In this document: piece by piece, positions 1 to 5,731 of the stretch
Layout: every line of letters begins with the position of its first letter
Position numbering within the stretch: the first letter of the stretch is position 1
NCBI GenBank assembly: GCA_943327025.2
Contig: CALPVO020000110.1
Coordinates: 1-7,037 of the forward strand
Source: Janthinobacterium lividum
Lineage (GTDB): Bacteria > Pseudomonadota > Gammaproteobacteria > Steroidobacterales > Steroidobacteraceae
Length of the DNA stretch: 7,037 nucleotides
Direction: 5' to 3'
Notes under the pieces: model-generated
What the model was told of the DNA's origin: nothing
The model's database searches: none
Seen by the model: only the letters and a program-made list of their open reading frames with translations
Program-made: the position numbers and the translations under genes

Positions 1-1
1 C

Positions 2-1108
2 GCTACGGCTTCCCAACTCGGCGGTGCCGCCATCAGCGGTGCGCTCGCCGCCAGCGGCCTTGCGCCGGAGCTGGTGAACGAAGTCATCATGGGTTGCGTG
101 CTGCCCGCCGGCCAGGGCCAGGCCCCGGCACGACAGGCGGCGCTCAAGGCCGGCATCCCCGATTCGGTACCTGCCACCACTATCAACAAGATGTGCGGCT
201 CGGGCATGAAAGCCGTGATGATGGCTGCCGATGGCCTGCGTAGCGGCGATAGCGACTTCGCCGTCGCTGGCGGCCTTGAGTCTATGACGAACGCTCCGTA
301 CCTGCTGTTGAAGGCGCGCGCCGGCTATCGCATGGGCCACGGCGAACTGCTCGACCACATGTTCTACGATGGCCTGCAGAGCCCCTTCGACGGCAAATTG
401 ATGGGTTGCTTCGGTGACGCCACGGCCGCCAAGTACGGCTTCACCCGTGAACAGCAGGACGCCTTCGCCGCCGAATCCGTGCGCCGTGCCCAAGCTTCAG
501 TGGCCGAAGGCCGCTTTGCCGCAGAAATCGTCCCGGTCACCGTCAAGGGCCGCAAGGGCGATACCGTGGTGAACGTCGACGAAACGCCGGGCGCCTGCGA
601 CTTGGCAAAGATTCCCACGCTCAAGGCTGCGTTCAGCAAGGACGGTACCGTCACGGCCGCCAGTTCTTCGTCCATCTCCGACGGCGCCGCCGCCGTGGTG
701 ATGGCCCGTGCCAGCGCCGCTGCCGCACACGGCCTACAGCCCGTGGCGCGTATCGTCTCGTACGCCAGCCACGCGAATGCCCCCGAGTGGTTTACGACCG
801 CTCCGGTCGGCGCGCTGCACAAGGTACTGGCCAAGGCCGGCTGGCAGGCCAACGAAGTGGACCTCTACGAAATCAACGAGGCCTTCGCCACCGTCGCCAT
901 GGCGGCTATTCACGACTTGAAGCTCGACCATGCCAAGGTGAATGTGAACGGCGGTGCCTGTGCGCTAGGCCATCCCGTCGGTGCCACCGGCGCCCGCATT
1001 CTCGCCACGCTCATCTCCGCCCTGCAGGCCCGCGGCGGCAAGCGTGGCGTGGCGGCGCTGTGCATCGGCGGCGGCGAGGCCACGGCCATCGCCATCGAAC
1101 TGGTCTGA
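2..1108 (+). CDS. Acetyl-CoA acetyltransferase (thiolase), 5'-truncated by the window edge
   Basis: Thiolase-family enzyme that condenses two acetyl-CoA to acetoacetyl-CoA or, in reverse, cleaves 3-ketoacyl-CoA with CoA. It is cytosolic and normally a tetramer. The frame is open from base 2, so the gene begins outside the window; 368 codons are visible up to the TGA at 1106-1108. The acylated nucleophile Cys is in NKMCGSGMK (codon 194-196), followed by the NEAFA motif, the catalytic His in GHPVGATG (codon 971-973) and the acid/base Cys in CIGGGEA (codon 1061-1063). If 24 residues are missing, these fall at 89, 348 and 378, which matches the numbering I remember for Zoogloea PhaA and gives a full length near 392. 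All catalytic residues are intact. The in-frame GTG at 74 is internal, because homologous thiolase sequence (QLGGAAISGALAASGL) continues upstream of it. The biosynthetic (AtoB/PhaA) and degradative roles cannot be separated from sequence alone; the nearby dehydrogenase and ETF-QO favour acyl-CoA catabolism. Confidence 0.95.
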   Translation, partial: ATASQLGGAAISGALAASGLAPELVNEVIMGCVLPAGQGQAPARQAALKAGIPDSVPATTINKMCGSGMKAVMMAADGLRSGDSDFAVAGGLESMTNAPYLLLKARAGYRMGHGELLDHMFYDGLQSPFDGKLMGCFGDATAAKYGFTREQQDAFAAESVRRAQASVAEGRFAAEIVPVTVKGRKGDTVVNVDETPGACDLAKIPTLKAAFSKDGTVTAASSSSISDGAAAVVMARASAAAAHGLQPVARIVSYASHANAPEWFTTAPVGALHKVLAKAGWQANEVDLYEINEAFATVAMAAIHDLKLDHAKVNVNGGACALGHPVGATGARILATLISALQARGGKRGVAALCIGGGEATAIAIELV

Positions 1109-1131
1109 GACCGCCCTTTGCGGTTAGGCTC

Positions 1132-1158
1132 TTCCCGGGGAATAGTTCCCGGGGAGAG
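1132..1158 (+). promoter_or_regulatory. Leader hairpin and direct repeat overlapping the OsmC-like gene's Shine-Dalgarno
   Basis: The 10-mer TTCCCGGGGA occurs twice (1132-1141 and 1146-1155). Because it is nearly self-complementary, the copies can fold together: 1138-1142 pairs with 1146-1150, there is one G-G mismatch (1137/1151), then 1133-1136 pairs with 1152-1155 around a 3-nt loop. The right arm contains the GGGGAGAG purine tract that is the probable ribosome binding site for the ATG at 1164, so folding could mask it. A second small stem (ACCGC 1110-1114 with GCGGT 1120-1124) follows the thiolase stop but has no T-run. A TAGGCT at 1125-1130 resembles a -10 box but has no convincing -35. 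The structure is seen in the sequence; regulation is inference. Confidence 0.35.
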
Positions 1159-1163
1159 CGACG

Positions 1164-1790
1164 ATGAAAGAAGGCGTTAAGTACCCCGACTACATCGGGG
1201 TTTCCGAAGTGACCACGCGCTCATTCGAGCATATGCGGGTCGAGTCTTATTTCGATGGTCAGCCTAGCCTGATGTTCGATGAGCCGGCCGGCTTCGACAT
1301 CACCAACGGCCCCGGCGACAAAACCGCCCTCAGCGGTCAGTCGCGCGGCTGGACCCCAGTACATGCACAGCTCGCGGCACTGGCTGGCTGCACTTCCATC
1401 ACGGTAAGGGTAGTCGCGCGAGACCAGAAGTTCCGCCTTGCGGGGCTGGAAACCAAGCTGCGTTCGCTCATCGACATCCGCGGGTTCTTCTTCGACCTGC
1501 ACTTGCGCCCGCAGTACGAGCAATTGGACTTCGACCTGGTGCTGAACACCAAAGAAAGCGTGAAGAAGGTGCGCGCCCTCGCCGCCGAAACCCATCGCCG
1601 CTGTCCACAACTAGGCTTGTTCGCCTTGGCAAAAATTCCGCTCGTGGTCACGTGGTACCGCGCCGGCGACACGACCCCGCTGTACGAGGAAAAGCTGCAT
1701 TGCCCGGAGGGCACGCTGCCAGCCGACCGGCTGGCGACAGCGGCCAGCCCGCAGCGCAAGACGCGCGCCACCGGCAAGGTCAAGGCCTGA
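1164..1790 (+). CDS. OsmC-like (COG1765/YhfA-type) redox protein, 208 aa
   Basis: OsmC/Ohr-fold proteins reduce organic or fatty-acid hydroperoxides through two cysteines; the YhfA-like branch is less well characterised. The central signature QLAALAGCTSIT places the first Cys at residue 76. The second Cys is in HRRCPQL (residue 147), followed by a final strand (IPLVVTWY, about 159-165). The 71-residue spacing is close to the 66 or so of E. coli OsmC. The GPGDKTALSG segment before the first Cys resembles the substrate-site loop of this family. At 208 aa it is longer than the usual 135-150: about 20 extra residues at the N-terminus, and a C-terminal tail after 167 that ends in a basic, Ala/Thr-rich stretch and holds a third Cys (180). 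The ATG at 1164 is preceded by GGGGAGAG at a suitable distance. No signal peptide is evident, so it is probably cytosolic. The family call is reasonably firm; peroxidase activity is inferred from the cysteine pair. Its substrate is unknown. Confidence 0.8.
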   Translation: MKEGVKYPDYIGVSEVTTRSFEHMRVESYFDGQPSLMFDEPAGFDITNGPGDKTALSGQSRGWTPVHAQLAALAGCTSITVRVVARDQKFRLAGLETKLRSLIDIRGFFFDLHLRPQYEQLDFDLVLNTKESVKKVRALAAETHRRCPQLGLFALAKIPLVVTWYRAGDTTPLYEEKLHCPEGTLPADRLATAASPQRKTRATGKVKA

Positions 1791-1803
1791 TTGCCGTCCC
1801 TTG

Positions 1804-1826
1804 AAAAAGCCAGCCCTGCTTTTTTT
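1804..1826 (+). terminator. Probable intrinsic terminator after the OsmC-like gene
   Basis: AAAAAGC (1804-1810) and GCTTTTT (1818-1824) are perfect inverted copies around a 7-nt loop, and the T-run continues to 1826 (seven T in all). It begins 13 bases after the TGA of the OsmC-like gene, the right place for a terminator. Only two of the seven pairs are G-C, so the stem is weak compared with a classic terminator. The symmetric A/T tracts could also work in the reverse direction, but no convergent gene is present. Confidence 0.45.
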
Positions 1827-1848
1827 GCGCCGCACAAACTGCTAGGCT
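1820..1848 (+). promoter_or_regulatory. Weak candidate promoter for the SDR gene
   Basis: TAGGCT at 1843-1848 is a plausible -10 element, with a T-rich hexamer (1820-1825) at a 17-bp spacer in place of a -35. The same TAGGCTC string stands in the gap before the OsmC-like gene (1125-1131). The -35 does not match TTGACA, and the T-run is also part of the proposed terminator. A separate promoter is expected here because a terminator lies upstream. This call rests on position more than on sequence. Confidence 0.2.
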
Positions 1849-1856
1849 CCGCTCCC

Positions 1857-1902
1857 CATGGTGTCCCTTGGAGTCTTCCGGGGCCACCTTGTGGACACCA
1901 TG
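1857..1902. repeat. Perfect 10-bp inverted repeat in the SDR leader
   Basis: CATGGTGTCC (1857-1866) and GGACACCATG (1893-1902) are exact reverse complements separated by 26 bases, and they end 25 bases before the SDR start codon. In RNA this would be a stable 10-bp stem with a large loop. In DNA it could be two half-sites for a dimeric regulator. A 17-codon reading frame (ATG 1858 to TGA 1909-1911) spans the element but lacks a good ribosome binding site. The symmetry is directly visible; the function is unknown. Confidence 0.5.
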
Positions 1903-1927
1903 AACTACTGACTGGGGGTTTCCCGCA

Positions 1928-2695
1928 ATGGATCTGAACGGCAAAACGGTGGTCATCACCGGTGGTGCGCGCGGCCTGGGCCGTGCGATGGCGTCTAGCT
2001 TCGGTGCCAAGGGCGCCACGCTCGCCCTGCTCGACCTGAACCCGGCAGATCTCGACGCGGCTCGCGCCTCGCTCGAAGCCGAAATCCCTGGCGTGAAGGT
2101 CATCACGCAGCCCGTAAACGTTACCGATGAGGCCGGCGTCATCGGCGCCATGGATGCCGTCGTCGCTGCCACCGGGCGCCTCGATGTGCTCGTCAACAAC
2201 GCCGGCATCGTCAAGGACGGCATGCTCATCAAGGTGAAGGACGGCGTCGTCACCGGCAAGATGGGCTACGACCAATGGAGCGCGGTCATCAACGTCAACC
2301 TGAACGGTGTGTTCCTGTGCGGCCGCGAAGCAGCCGAACGCATGATCAAACTGGGTCAGGGCGGCGTCATCATCAATATTTCGTCCATCTCCCGTAACGG
2401 CAATGTGGGCCAGACCAACTACTGCGCCACCAAGGCCGGTGTGGTCGCCATGGCCGAGGTTTGGGCGAAGGAACTGGCCCGCTACGGCATCCGCGCGGGC
2501 GCCATTGCGCCGGGCTTCTGCGCCACGGAAATTCTCTCGGCAATGACGCCGGAGACGCTCGCGAAGGTCACCGCCCCGGTGCCCCTGAAGCGTCTGGGCC
2601 AGCCCGCCGAGATTGCCAACACCGCCGTATTCATCGCCGAAAACGACTTTTTCAGCGGTCGCTGCATCGGCGTCGACGGCGGCCTGCGCTTCTAA
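1928..2695 (+). CDS. Short-chain dehydrogenase/reductase, FabG-like, probably NAD(H)-dependent
   Basis: Classical SDR of 255 aa that interconverts a hydroxyl and a ketone on a carbon chain. The Rossmann nucleotide motif TGGARGLG is at residues 11-18, NNAG at 90-93, the structural Asn in NVNLNG (N124), and the catalytic Ser-Tyr-Lys set is S152, Y165 and K169 (NYCATK), so the enzyme should be active. Asp36 at the end of the second strand (ALLDLN) is the position that in this family usually selects NAD(H) over NADP(H), unlike typical biosynthetic FabG. Compared with FabG there is an insertion at about 101-112 (KVKDGVVTGKMG) in the loop before the QWSAVINVNL helix. The C-terminal GRCIGVDGGLRF is standard. 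The ATG at 1928 has a G-rich tract (1914-1918) about 9 bases upstream. A 3-hydroxyacyl-CoA dehydrogenase role would fit the nearby thiolase and ETF-QO, but annotation as 3-oxoacyl-ACP reductase is equally possible; the substrate cannot be read from sequence. Confidence 0.93.
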   Translation: MDLNGKTVVITGGARGLGRAMASSFGAKGATLALLDLNPADLDAARASLEAEIPGVKVITQPVNVTDEAGVIGAMDAVVAATGRLDVLVNNAGIVKDGMLIKVKDGVVTGKMGYDQWSAVINVNLNGVFLCGREAAERMIKLGQGGVIINISSISRNGNVGQTNYCATKAGVVAMAEVWAKELARYGIRAGAIAPGFCATEILSAMTPETLAKVTAPVPLKRLGQPAEIANTAVFIAENDFFSGRCIGVDGGLRF

Positions 2696-2730
2696 ACCGG
2701 CCATTGAATCGGCCGGTGAATCGACCAGCG
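2695..2730 (+). repeat. Three imperfect 12-bp tandem repeats after the SDR stop
   Basis: AACCGGCCATTG (2695-2706), AATCGGCCGGTG (2707-2718) and AATCGACCAGCG (2719-2730) lie head to tail, with neighbouring copies identical at 9 of 12 positions. The first copy overlaps the last base of the SDR stop codon. The first two copies also supply the arms of the hairpin at 2696-2717. This may be simple slippage or a degenerate fragment of a dispersed element. Confidence 0.4.
2696..2717 (+). terminator. GC-rich hairpin directly after the SDR stop codon
   Basis: ACCGGCC (2696-2702) pairs perfectly with GGCCGGT (2711-2717) around an 8-nt loop. It starts on the base after the TAA. There is no T-run, so it is not a canonical intrinsic terminator; it could mark the mRNA 3' end or stabilise it against exonucleases. 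Confidence 0.35.
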
Positions 2731-2745
2731 GGGCCACGCCCCGCT
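2727..2745 (+). repeat. Second intergenic hairpin
   Basis: AGCGGGG (2727-2733) pairs with CCCCGCT (2739-2745), extendable by one C-G pair (2734/2738) to leave a 3-nt loop. It is very GC-rich and compact. It lies 9 bases after the first hairpin and 10 bases before the third. No T-run follows on either strand. Confidence 0.4.
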
Positions 2746-2755
2746 TGAGCGCCGG

Positions 2756-2787
2756 ACGGCAAGGCCGCATCATGCGGGCCTTGCCGT
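2756..2787 (+). repeat. Third, strongest intergenic hairpin (11-bp perfect stem)
   Basis: ACGGCAAGGCC (2756-2766) pairs without mismatch to GGCCTTGCCGT (2777-2787). Past a bulged G at 2776 the stem continues with GCA (2767-2769) and TGC (2773-2775), leaving the loop TCA. It ends 32 bases before the M16 start codon. No T-run is present on either strand, so a terminator is uncertain. A REP-like dispersed element or a leader structure for the M16 operon are alternatives. Confidence 0.5.
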
Positions 2788-2807
2788 GGGGTTCCTGCCC
2801 CGCCTCC

Positions 2808-2812
2808 AGGAG
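2808..2812 (+). promoter_or_regulatory. Shine-Dalgarno that fixes the first M16 start
   Basis: AGGAG at 2808-2812 lies 7 bases before the ATG at 2820. It decides the start codon, because the same frame stays open upstream to about 2613 inside the SDR gene. The product of the 2820 start also begins with a proper signal peptide. Confidence 0.8.
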
Positions 2813-2819
2813 TCTGCCG

Positions 2820-4325
2820 ATGCCCGCTTACCGGTCCCTGTTCCGTCCCTTGGCTGCCGCGCTCACCGTGGCAGTGTTGTTCACCAGTACCCCGGCCGCC
2901 GCTGCCGGCAAGCCTGCTGCTGCGCCAGCGCCAGCGGCCGCCGCTGGTCTGCAAGTTCCCGTGGAGTACTACCGCCTGCCCAACGGGCTGCGTGTGGTGC
3001 TCTCGCGTGACACCACTTTGCCGACCACCACCGTAGGCGTGTACTACCAAATCGGTTTCCGCATTGAACCGAAGGGCCGTACCGGCTTCGCGCATCTGTT
3101 CGAACACATGATGTTCCAGGGCACCCCGAACCTCCCGAAGGGCGGCCTCGACCAGATCGTCTCTGGCAATGGTGGCGCCATCAACGGCAGCACCCGTTTT
3201 GACTACACCAACTACTACGAAGTCGTGCCGGCGCATGTGCTGGAGTCTGTGCTTTGGGTAGAGGCAGACCGCATGCGTGGCCTCGACATCAACGCCGCCA
3301 GCCTTGCCAACCAGCAAGGGGTGGTGAAGAACGAAGTGCGCGTGAACGTGCTGAACCGCCCCTACGGCGGCTTTCCTTGGTTGAGCCTGCCGCAATACGC
3401 CAACACCAACTGGAACAATGCGCACAACTTCTACGGTGACCTCACCGAATTGGACGCAGCCAACCTCGAGGACGTGAAGACCTTCTTCAATAACTACTAC
3501 ACGCCCTCGAACGCCGTGCTGGTAGTAGCCGGTGATTTTGAAACCGCACGGGCGAAAGCGTGGATCACCCAGTACTTCGGCAGCCTGCCGGCACGAGCCA
3601 CGCCGGAGCGCCCGGATATCTCGGAGCCCGCACAGACCGCTGAAAAGCGCGCCTCGTATGTCGACAAGATCGCCCCGCGCCCGGCGCTGGCGGTAGGCTG
3701 GCACATGCCGGAACGCAACACCCGCGATTGGCTTGCCATGGGCGTCGTCGATGAACTGCTCTTGCAGGGCGATGCCAGCCTGCTGCGTCAGCGCTTGGTG
3801 CGCGACAGTGGCATGAGCAGCAGCATTGATGGCGGCGTCAACCTGCTGGGCAACTTGTACAACTACAACGGCCCCATGCTGTTTACGGCTTATCTCATCC
3901 ACGACCCGAGCAACACGCCGGATGCCGTGCTCGGCGCCATCGACTCTGCCGTGGACGAATTCAAGGCCAAACCGCCGACGCAGGAAGACATGGACCGCGC
4001 CATCACTACCCTGCGCTCGGGCCTGTATGACGTGGTCGGCAGCAGCACGCGCTTCGGCCTGGTCGACCTGCTCGCTTCGTTCGCCTTGTTCGACGACGAC
4101 CCTGCGCGCATCAACCGTTTGGAAGCGGAACTGCGCAGCGTGAAGCCAGAAGAAGTACAGGCCGCTGCCCAGCGCTATCTGCGCAAGGAAAACCGCACCA
4201 TTCTCACCGTTGAAGCGGGTGCCGCGCCGAAGCCGAAGGCAACGGAGCCAGTAGCGGCCCCGGCGTCATCGGTAAATCCAGCAGCTGCTCCTGCCAAGCC
4301 GAGCACCACCGGAGGTGTGAAGTGA
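2820..4325 (+). CDS. Exported M16 zinc metallopeptidase, catalytic-type subunit, 501 aa
   Basis: M16 (pitrilysin/insulinase, processing-peptidase-like) protease, expected to degrade or trim peptides in the cell envelope. Residues 1 to about 29 form a Sec-type signal peptide (basic start, hydrophobic 11-22, AAA before cleavage), followed by an Ala/Pro linker (31-43). The N-terminal M16 domain starts at VEYYRLPNGLRVVLSRD. The inverted zinc motif HLFEH is at 92-96 (His92, Glu95, His96), and the third zinc ligand Glu172 is in KNEVRVN, 76 residues after His96, the canonical spacing. The active site is therefore complete. The C-terminal M16 domain (about 288-465) has VRDSGMSSSI where active partners normally carry the R...GxxYS pair: Val327 and Ser334 replace Arg and Tyr. 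Residues 466-501 are a Pro/Ala/Lys-rich tail, probably disordered. The stop overlaps the start of the next M16 gene by 4 bases, which points to translational coupling and a heterodimer. The physiological substrate is unknown. Confidence 0.93.
   Translation: MPAYRSLFRPLAAALTVAVLFTSTPAAAAGKPAAAPAPAAAAGLQVPVEYYRLPNGLRVVLSRDTTLPTTTVGVYYQIGFRIEPKGRTGFAHLFEHMMFQGTPNLPKGGLDQIVSGNGGAINGSTRFDYTNYYEVVPAHVLESVLWVEADRMRGLDINAASLANQQGVVKNEVRVNVLNRPYGGFPWLSLPQYANTNWNNAHNFYGDLTELDAANLEDVKTFFNNYYTPSNAVLVVAGDFETARAKAWITQYFGSLPARATPERPDISEPAQTAEKRASYVDKIAPRPALAVGWHMPERNTRDWLAMGVVDELLLQGDASLLRQRLVRDSGMSSSIDGGVNLLGNLYNYNGPMLFTAYLIHDPSNTPDAVLGAIDSAVDEFKAKPPTQEDMDRAITTLRSGLYDVVGSSTRFGLVDLLASFALFDDDPARINRLEAELRSVKPEEVQAAAQRYLRKENRTILTVEAGAAPKPKATEPVAAPASSVNPAAAPAKPSTTGGVK
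4311..4325 (+). promoter_or_regulatory. Shine-Dalgarno and GTGA start/stop overlap between the two M16 genes
   Basis: GGAGG (4311-4315) stands 6 bases before the GTG start at 4322, and the GTG shares GTGA (4322-4325) with the TGA stop of the upstream gene. A strong ribosome binding site inside the end of the first gene plus a 4-base overlap is typical of coupled translation and balanced subunit production. The site supports GTG, not a later ATG, as the start. Confidence 0.8.
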
Positions 4326-5728
4326 ACCGCTTTAACCATTGCGCGGCCTGGTTACTGGCCGCTACCGCGCTCTTCACGCTGCCGGCGCAAGCCGCCGTTG
4401 ACCTCTCGAAGGTACCGGCAGTCGGCACACCGAAGGACTTCGTTCTGCCTGCCCGCGAAACCATCACCCTCCCGAACGGCTTGCAGGTCAGCTTCATTCC
4501 CTTCGGTACCCTGCCCAAGGTCACGTTGGTCGCTTCCGTGCGTACCGGCAACATCGACGACGGCGCCCACCCGGGCCTGGCGGACATCACCGCCGACCTG
4601 ATGGCCGAAGGCGCTGGCGACCGCGACGGCGCAGCGCTAGACCGCTATGTGGCCGGCATGGGTGGCAGCCTTGGCGTGGGCAGTGGCGAGACGCAGTTCA
4701 GCGTTTCTCTCGACGTGCTCGCCGAGCGTGGCCCCGATGCGCTCCGCGTCATCGCGGATGTCCTGCGCCGCCCGAAACTGCCCGCGAGCGAACTTGAACG
4801 CTTGCGTGGCGACATGGCTCGCAACATCAGCATTGCCCGCTCCCAGGCGCAAACGCAGGCGGGCGAGGCCTTCCAGAGCCTCATGTTCCCCGGCCACCCG
4901 TATGGCCAAGGCATGCCCTCGGATGCGGACATCGCCGGCTACACCTTGGCCGACGTGAAGCAGTTCGTCGCCACGCAGTTTGGTGCGGCGCGCACGCGGG
5001 TCTATGTGGCCGGCAGCTTCGACCGCGCGGCCATGGAAGCGGCCATTCGTGCCGCTTTCGGCGACTGGGCGGCAGGCCCCGCTCCCACAGTCATCCCGTC
5101 CATACCCAAAGCGAAGTTGGGTTTGCGGCTTGTGGATCGCAAGGATGCGCCGCAGAGCACGCTGGTCCTTGGCTTGCCGGTAGTGACGCCCGATCATCCG
5201 GACTGGATGGCGCTGCAGGTAGCCAACAGCCTGCTGGGCGGCGCCTTCTTCTCGCGCATCACGCTGAACATCCGCGAAGCGAAGGGCTATGCGTATTCAC
5301 CGGGTAGCGGCATTTCCCCGCGTACTGGCAGCGCCGTGTGGGCGCAGAATGCCGACGTCACTCGTGAAGAAACCGCCAACGCGCTGAAAGAGATCTTCCA
5401 CGAGGTGGAACGCCTGCAAAGCGAAGCGCCACCACTCGACGAATTGCAGCGCAACCAAAACCTGCTGGTCGGTCGCCTCGCTCTCAGCGTCTCGACGCGT
5501 CAGGGTTTGGTGGGGCGTGTAGCCTTCCTCGACCAGTTCGGCCTGCCGGATAGCTGGCTGTCCAATTACATTTCAGCCGTGCGCGCAGTAACGCCGCAGC
5601 GGTTGGTGGAAGTGATGCAGACCCACCTCGCCCCAGCGAAGATGTCGCTGGTCGTCGTGGGCGACATGAACAAAGTGCGAGACAGCGTAAAGGCGCTGCC
5701 GCAAATCCAGACCCTGCCGGAGACTTGA
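4322..5728 (+). CDS. Exported M16 family protein without zinc site, partner subunit, 468 aa
   Basis: Second M16-fold protein. The GTG start gives a signal peptide (hydrophobic 8-20, PAQAA, cleavage near 24-25). The N-terminal domain begins at ETITLPNGLQVSFIPFG. Where active enzymes have HxxEH, this one reads ADITADLM: Asp88, Ala91 and Asp92 replace His, Glu and His. The position of the distal zinc Glu appears to be Asn168. It should not bind catalytic zinc. The C-terminal domain is well kept: a Gly-rich LLGGAFFSR segment (304-312) followed by NIREAKGYAYSPGSG, with Arg318 and Tyr325 forming the R/Y pair that helps position substrate in M16 enzymes. Together with the zinc-competent upstream protein this matches the bacterial M16B heterodimers known from Sphingomonas and the alpha/beta arrangement of mitochondrial processing peptidase. 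The partnership is an inference from complementary motifs and gene overlap. Only 3 bases separate it from the ETF-QO gene. Confidence 0.92.
   Translation: MNRFNHCAAWLLAATALFTLPAQAAVDLSKVPAVGTPKDFVLPARETITLPNGLQVSFIPFGTLPKVTLVASVRTGNIDDGAHPGLADITADLMAEGAGDRDGAALDRYVAGMGGSLGVGSGETQFSVSLDVLAERGPDALRVIADVLRRPKLPASELERLRGDMARNISIARSQAQTQAGEAFQSLMFPGHPYGQGMPSDADIAGYTLADVKQFVATQFGAARTRVYVAGSFDRAAMEAAIRAAFGDWAAGPAPTVIPSIPKAKLGLRLVDRKDAPQSTLVLGLPVVTPDHPDWMALQVANSLLGGAFFSRITLNIREAKGYAYSPGSGISPRTGSAVWAQNADVTREETANALKEIFHEVERLQSEAPPLDELQRNQNLLVGRLALSVSTRQGLVGRVAFLDQFGLPDSWLSNYISAVRAVTPQRLVEVMQTHLAPAKMSLVVVGDMNKVRDSVKALPQIQTLPET
5719..5722 (+). promoter_or_regulatory. Shine-Dalgarno for ETF-QO inside the end of the M16 gene
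   Basis: GGAG at 5719-5722 is 9 bases before the ATG at 5732 and lies within the last codons of the upstream gene. No room for a promoter exists between the genes, so ETF-QO is probably co-transcribed with the M16 pair. An in-frame ATG at 5750 is an alternative start but lacks a better site. Confidence 0.55.
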
Positions 5729-5731
5729 GCG

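Noticed and set aside
74..76. GTG at 74 as the thiolase start codon
   Set aside because: Recognisable thiolase sequence continues upstream in the same frame to the window edge, and the catalytic residue numbering needs about 24 more residues beyond the edge.
1110..1124. Small stem after the thiolase stop as an intrinsic terminator
   Set aside because: The stem is only 5 bp and no T-run follows; it is too weak to call separately.
787..1167. 126-codon + strand frame overlapping the end of the thiolase gene
   Set aside because: It is a frame-shifted, Arg-rich shadow of the thiolase coding sequence, typical of GC-rich DNA, and has no family resemblance.
1337..2773. 478-codon open frame on the - strand across the OsmC-like and SDR genes
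   Set aside because: It lies antisense to two clear genes and its translation shows no recognisable domain. Long antisense frames arise readily in GC-rich genes with biased third positions.
2613..2819. In-frame upstream extension of the first M16 gene into the SDR coding region
   Set aside because: The extension overlaps the end of a well-supported SDR gene, contains the intergenic hairpins, and would bury the signal peptide. The ATG at 2820 has AGGAG 7 bases upstream.
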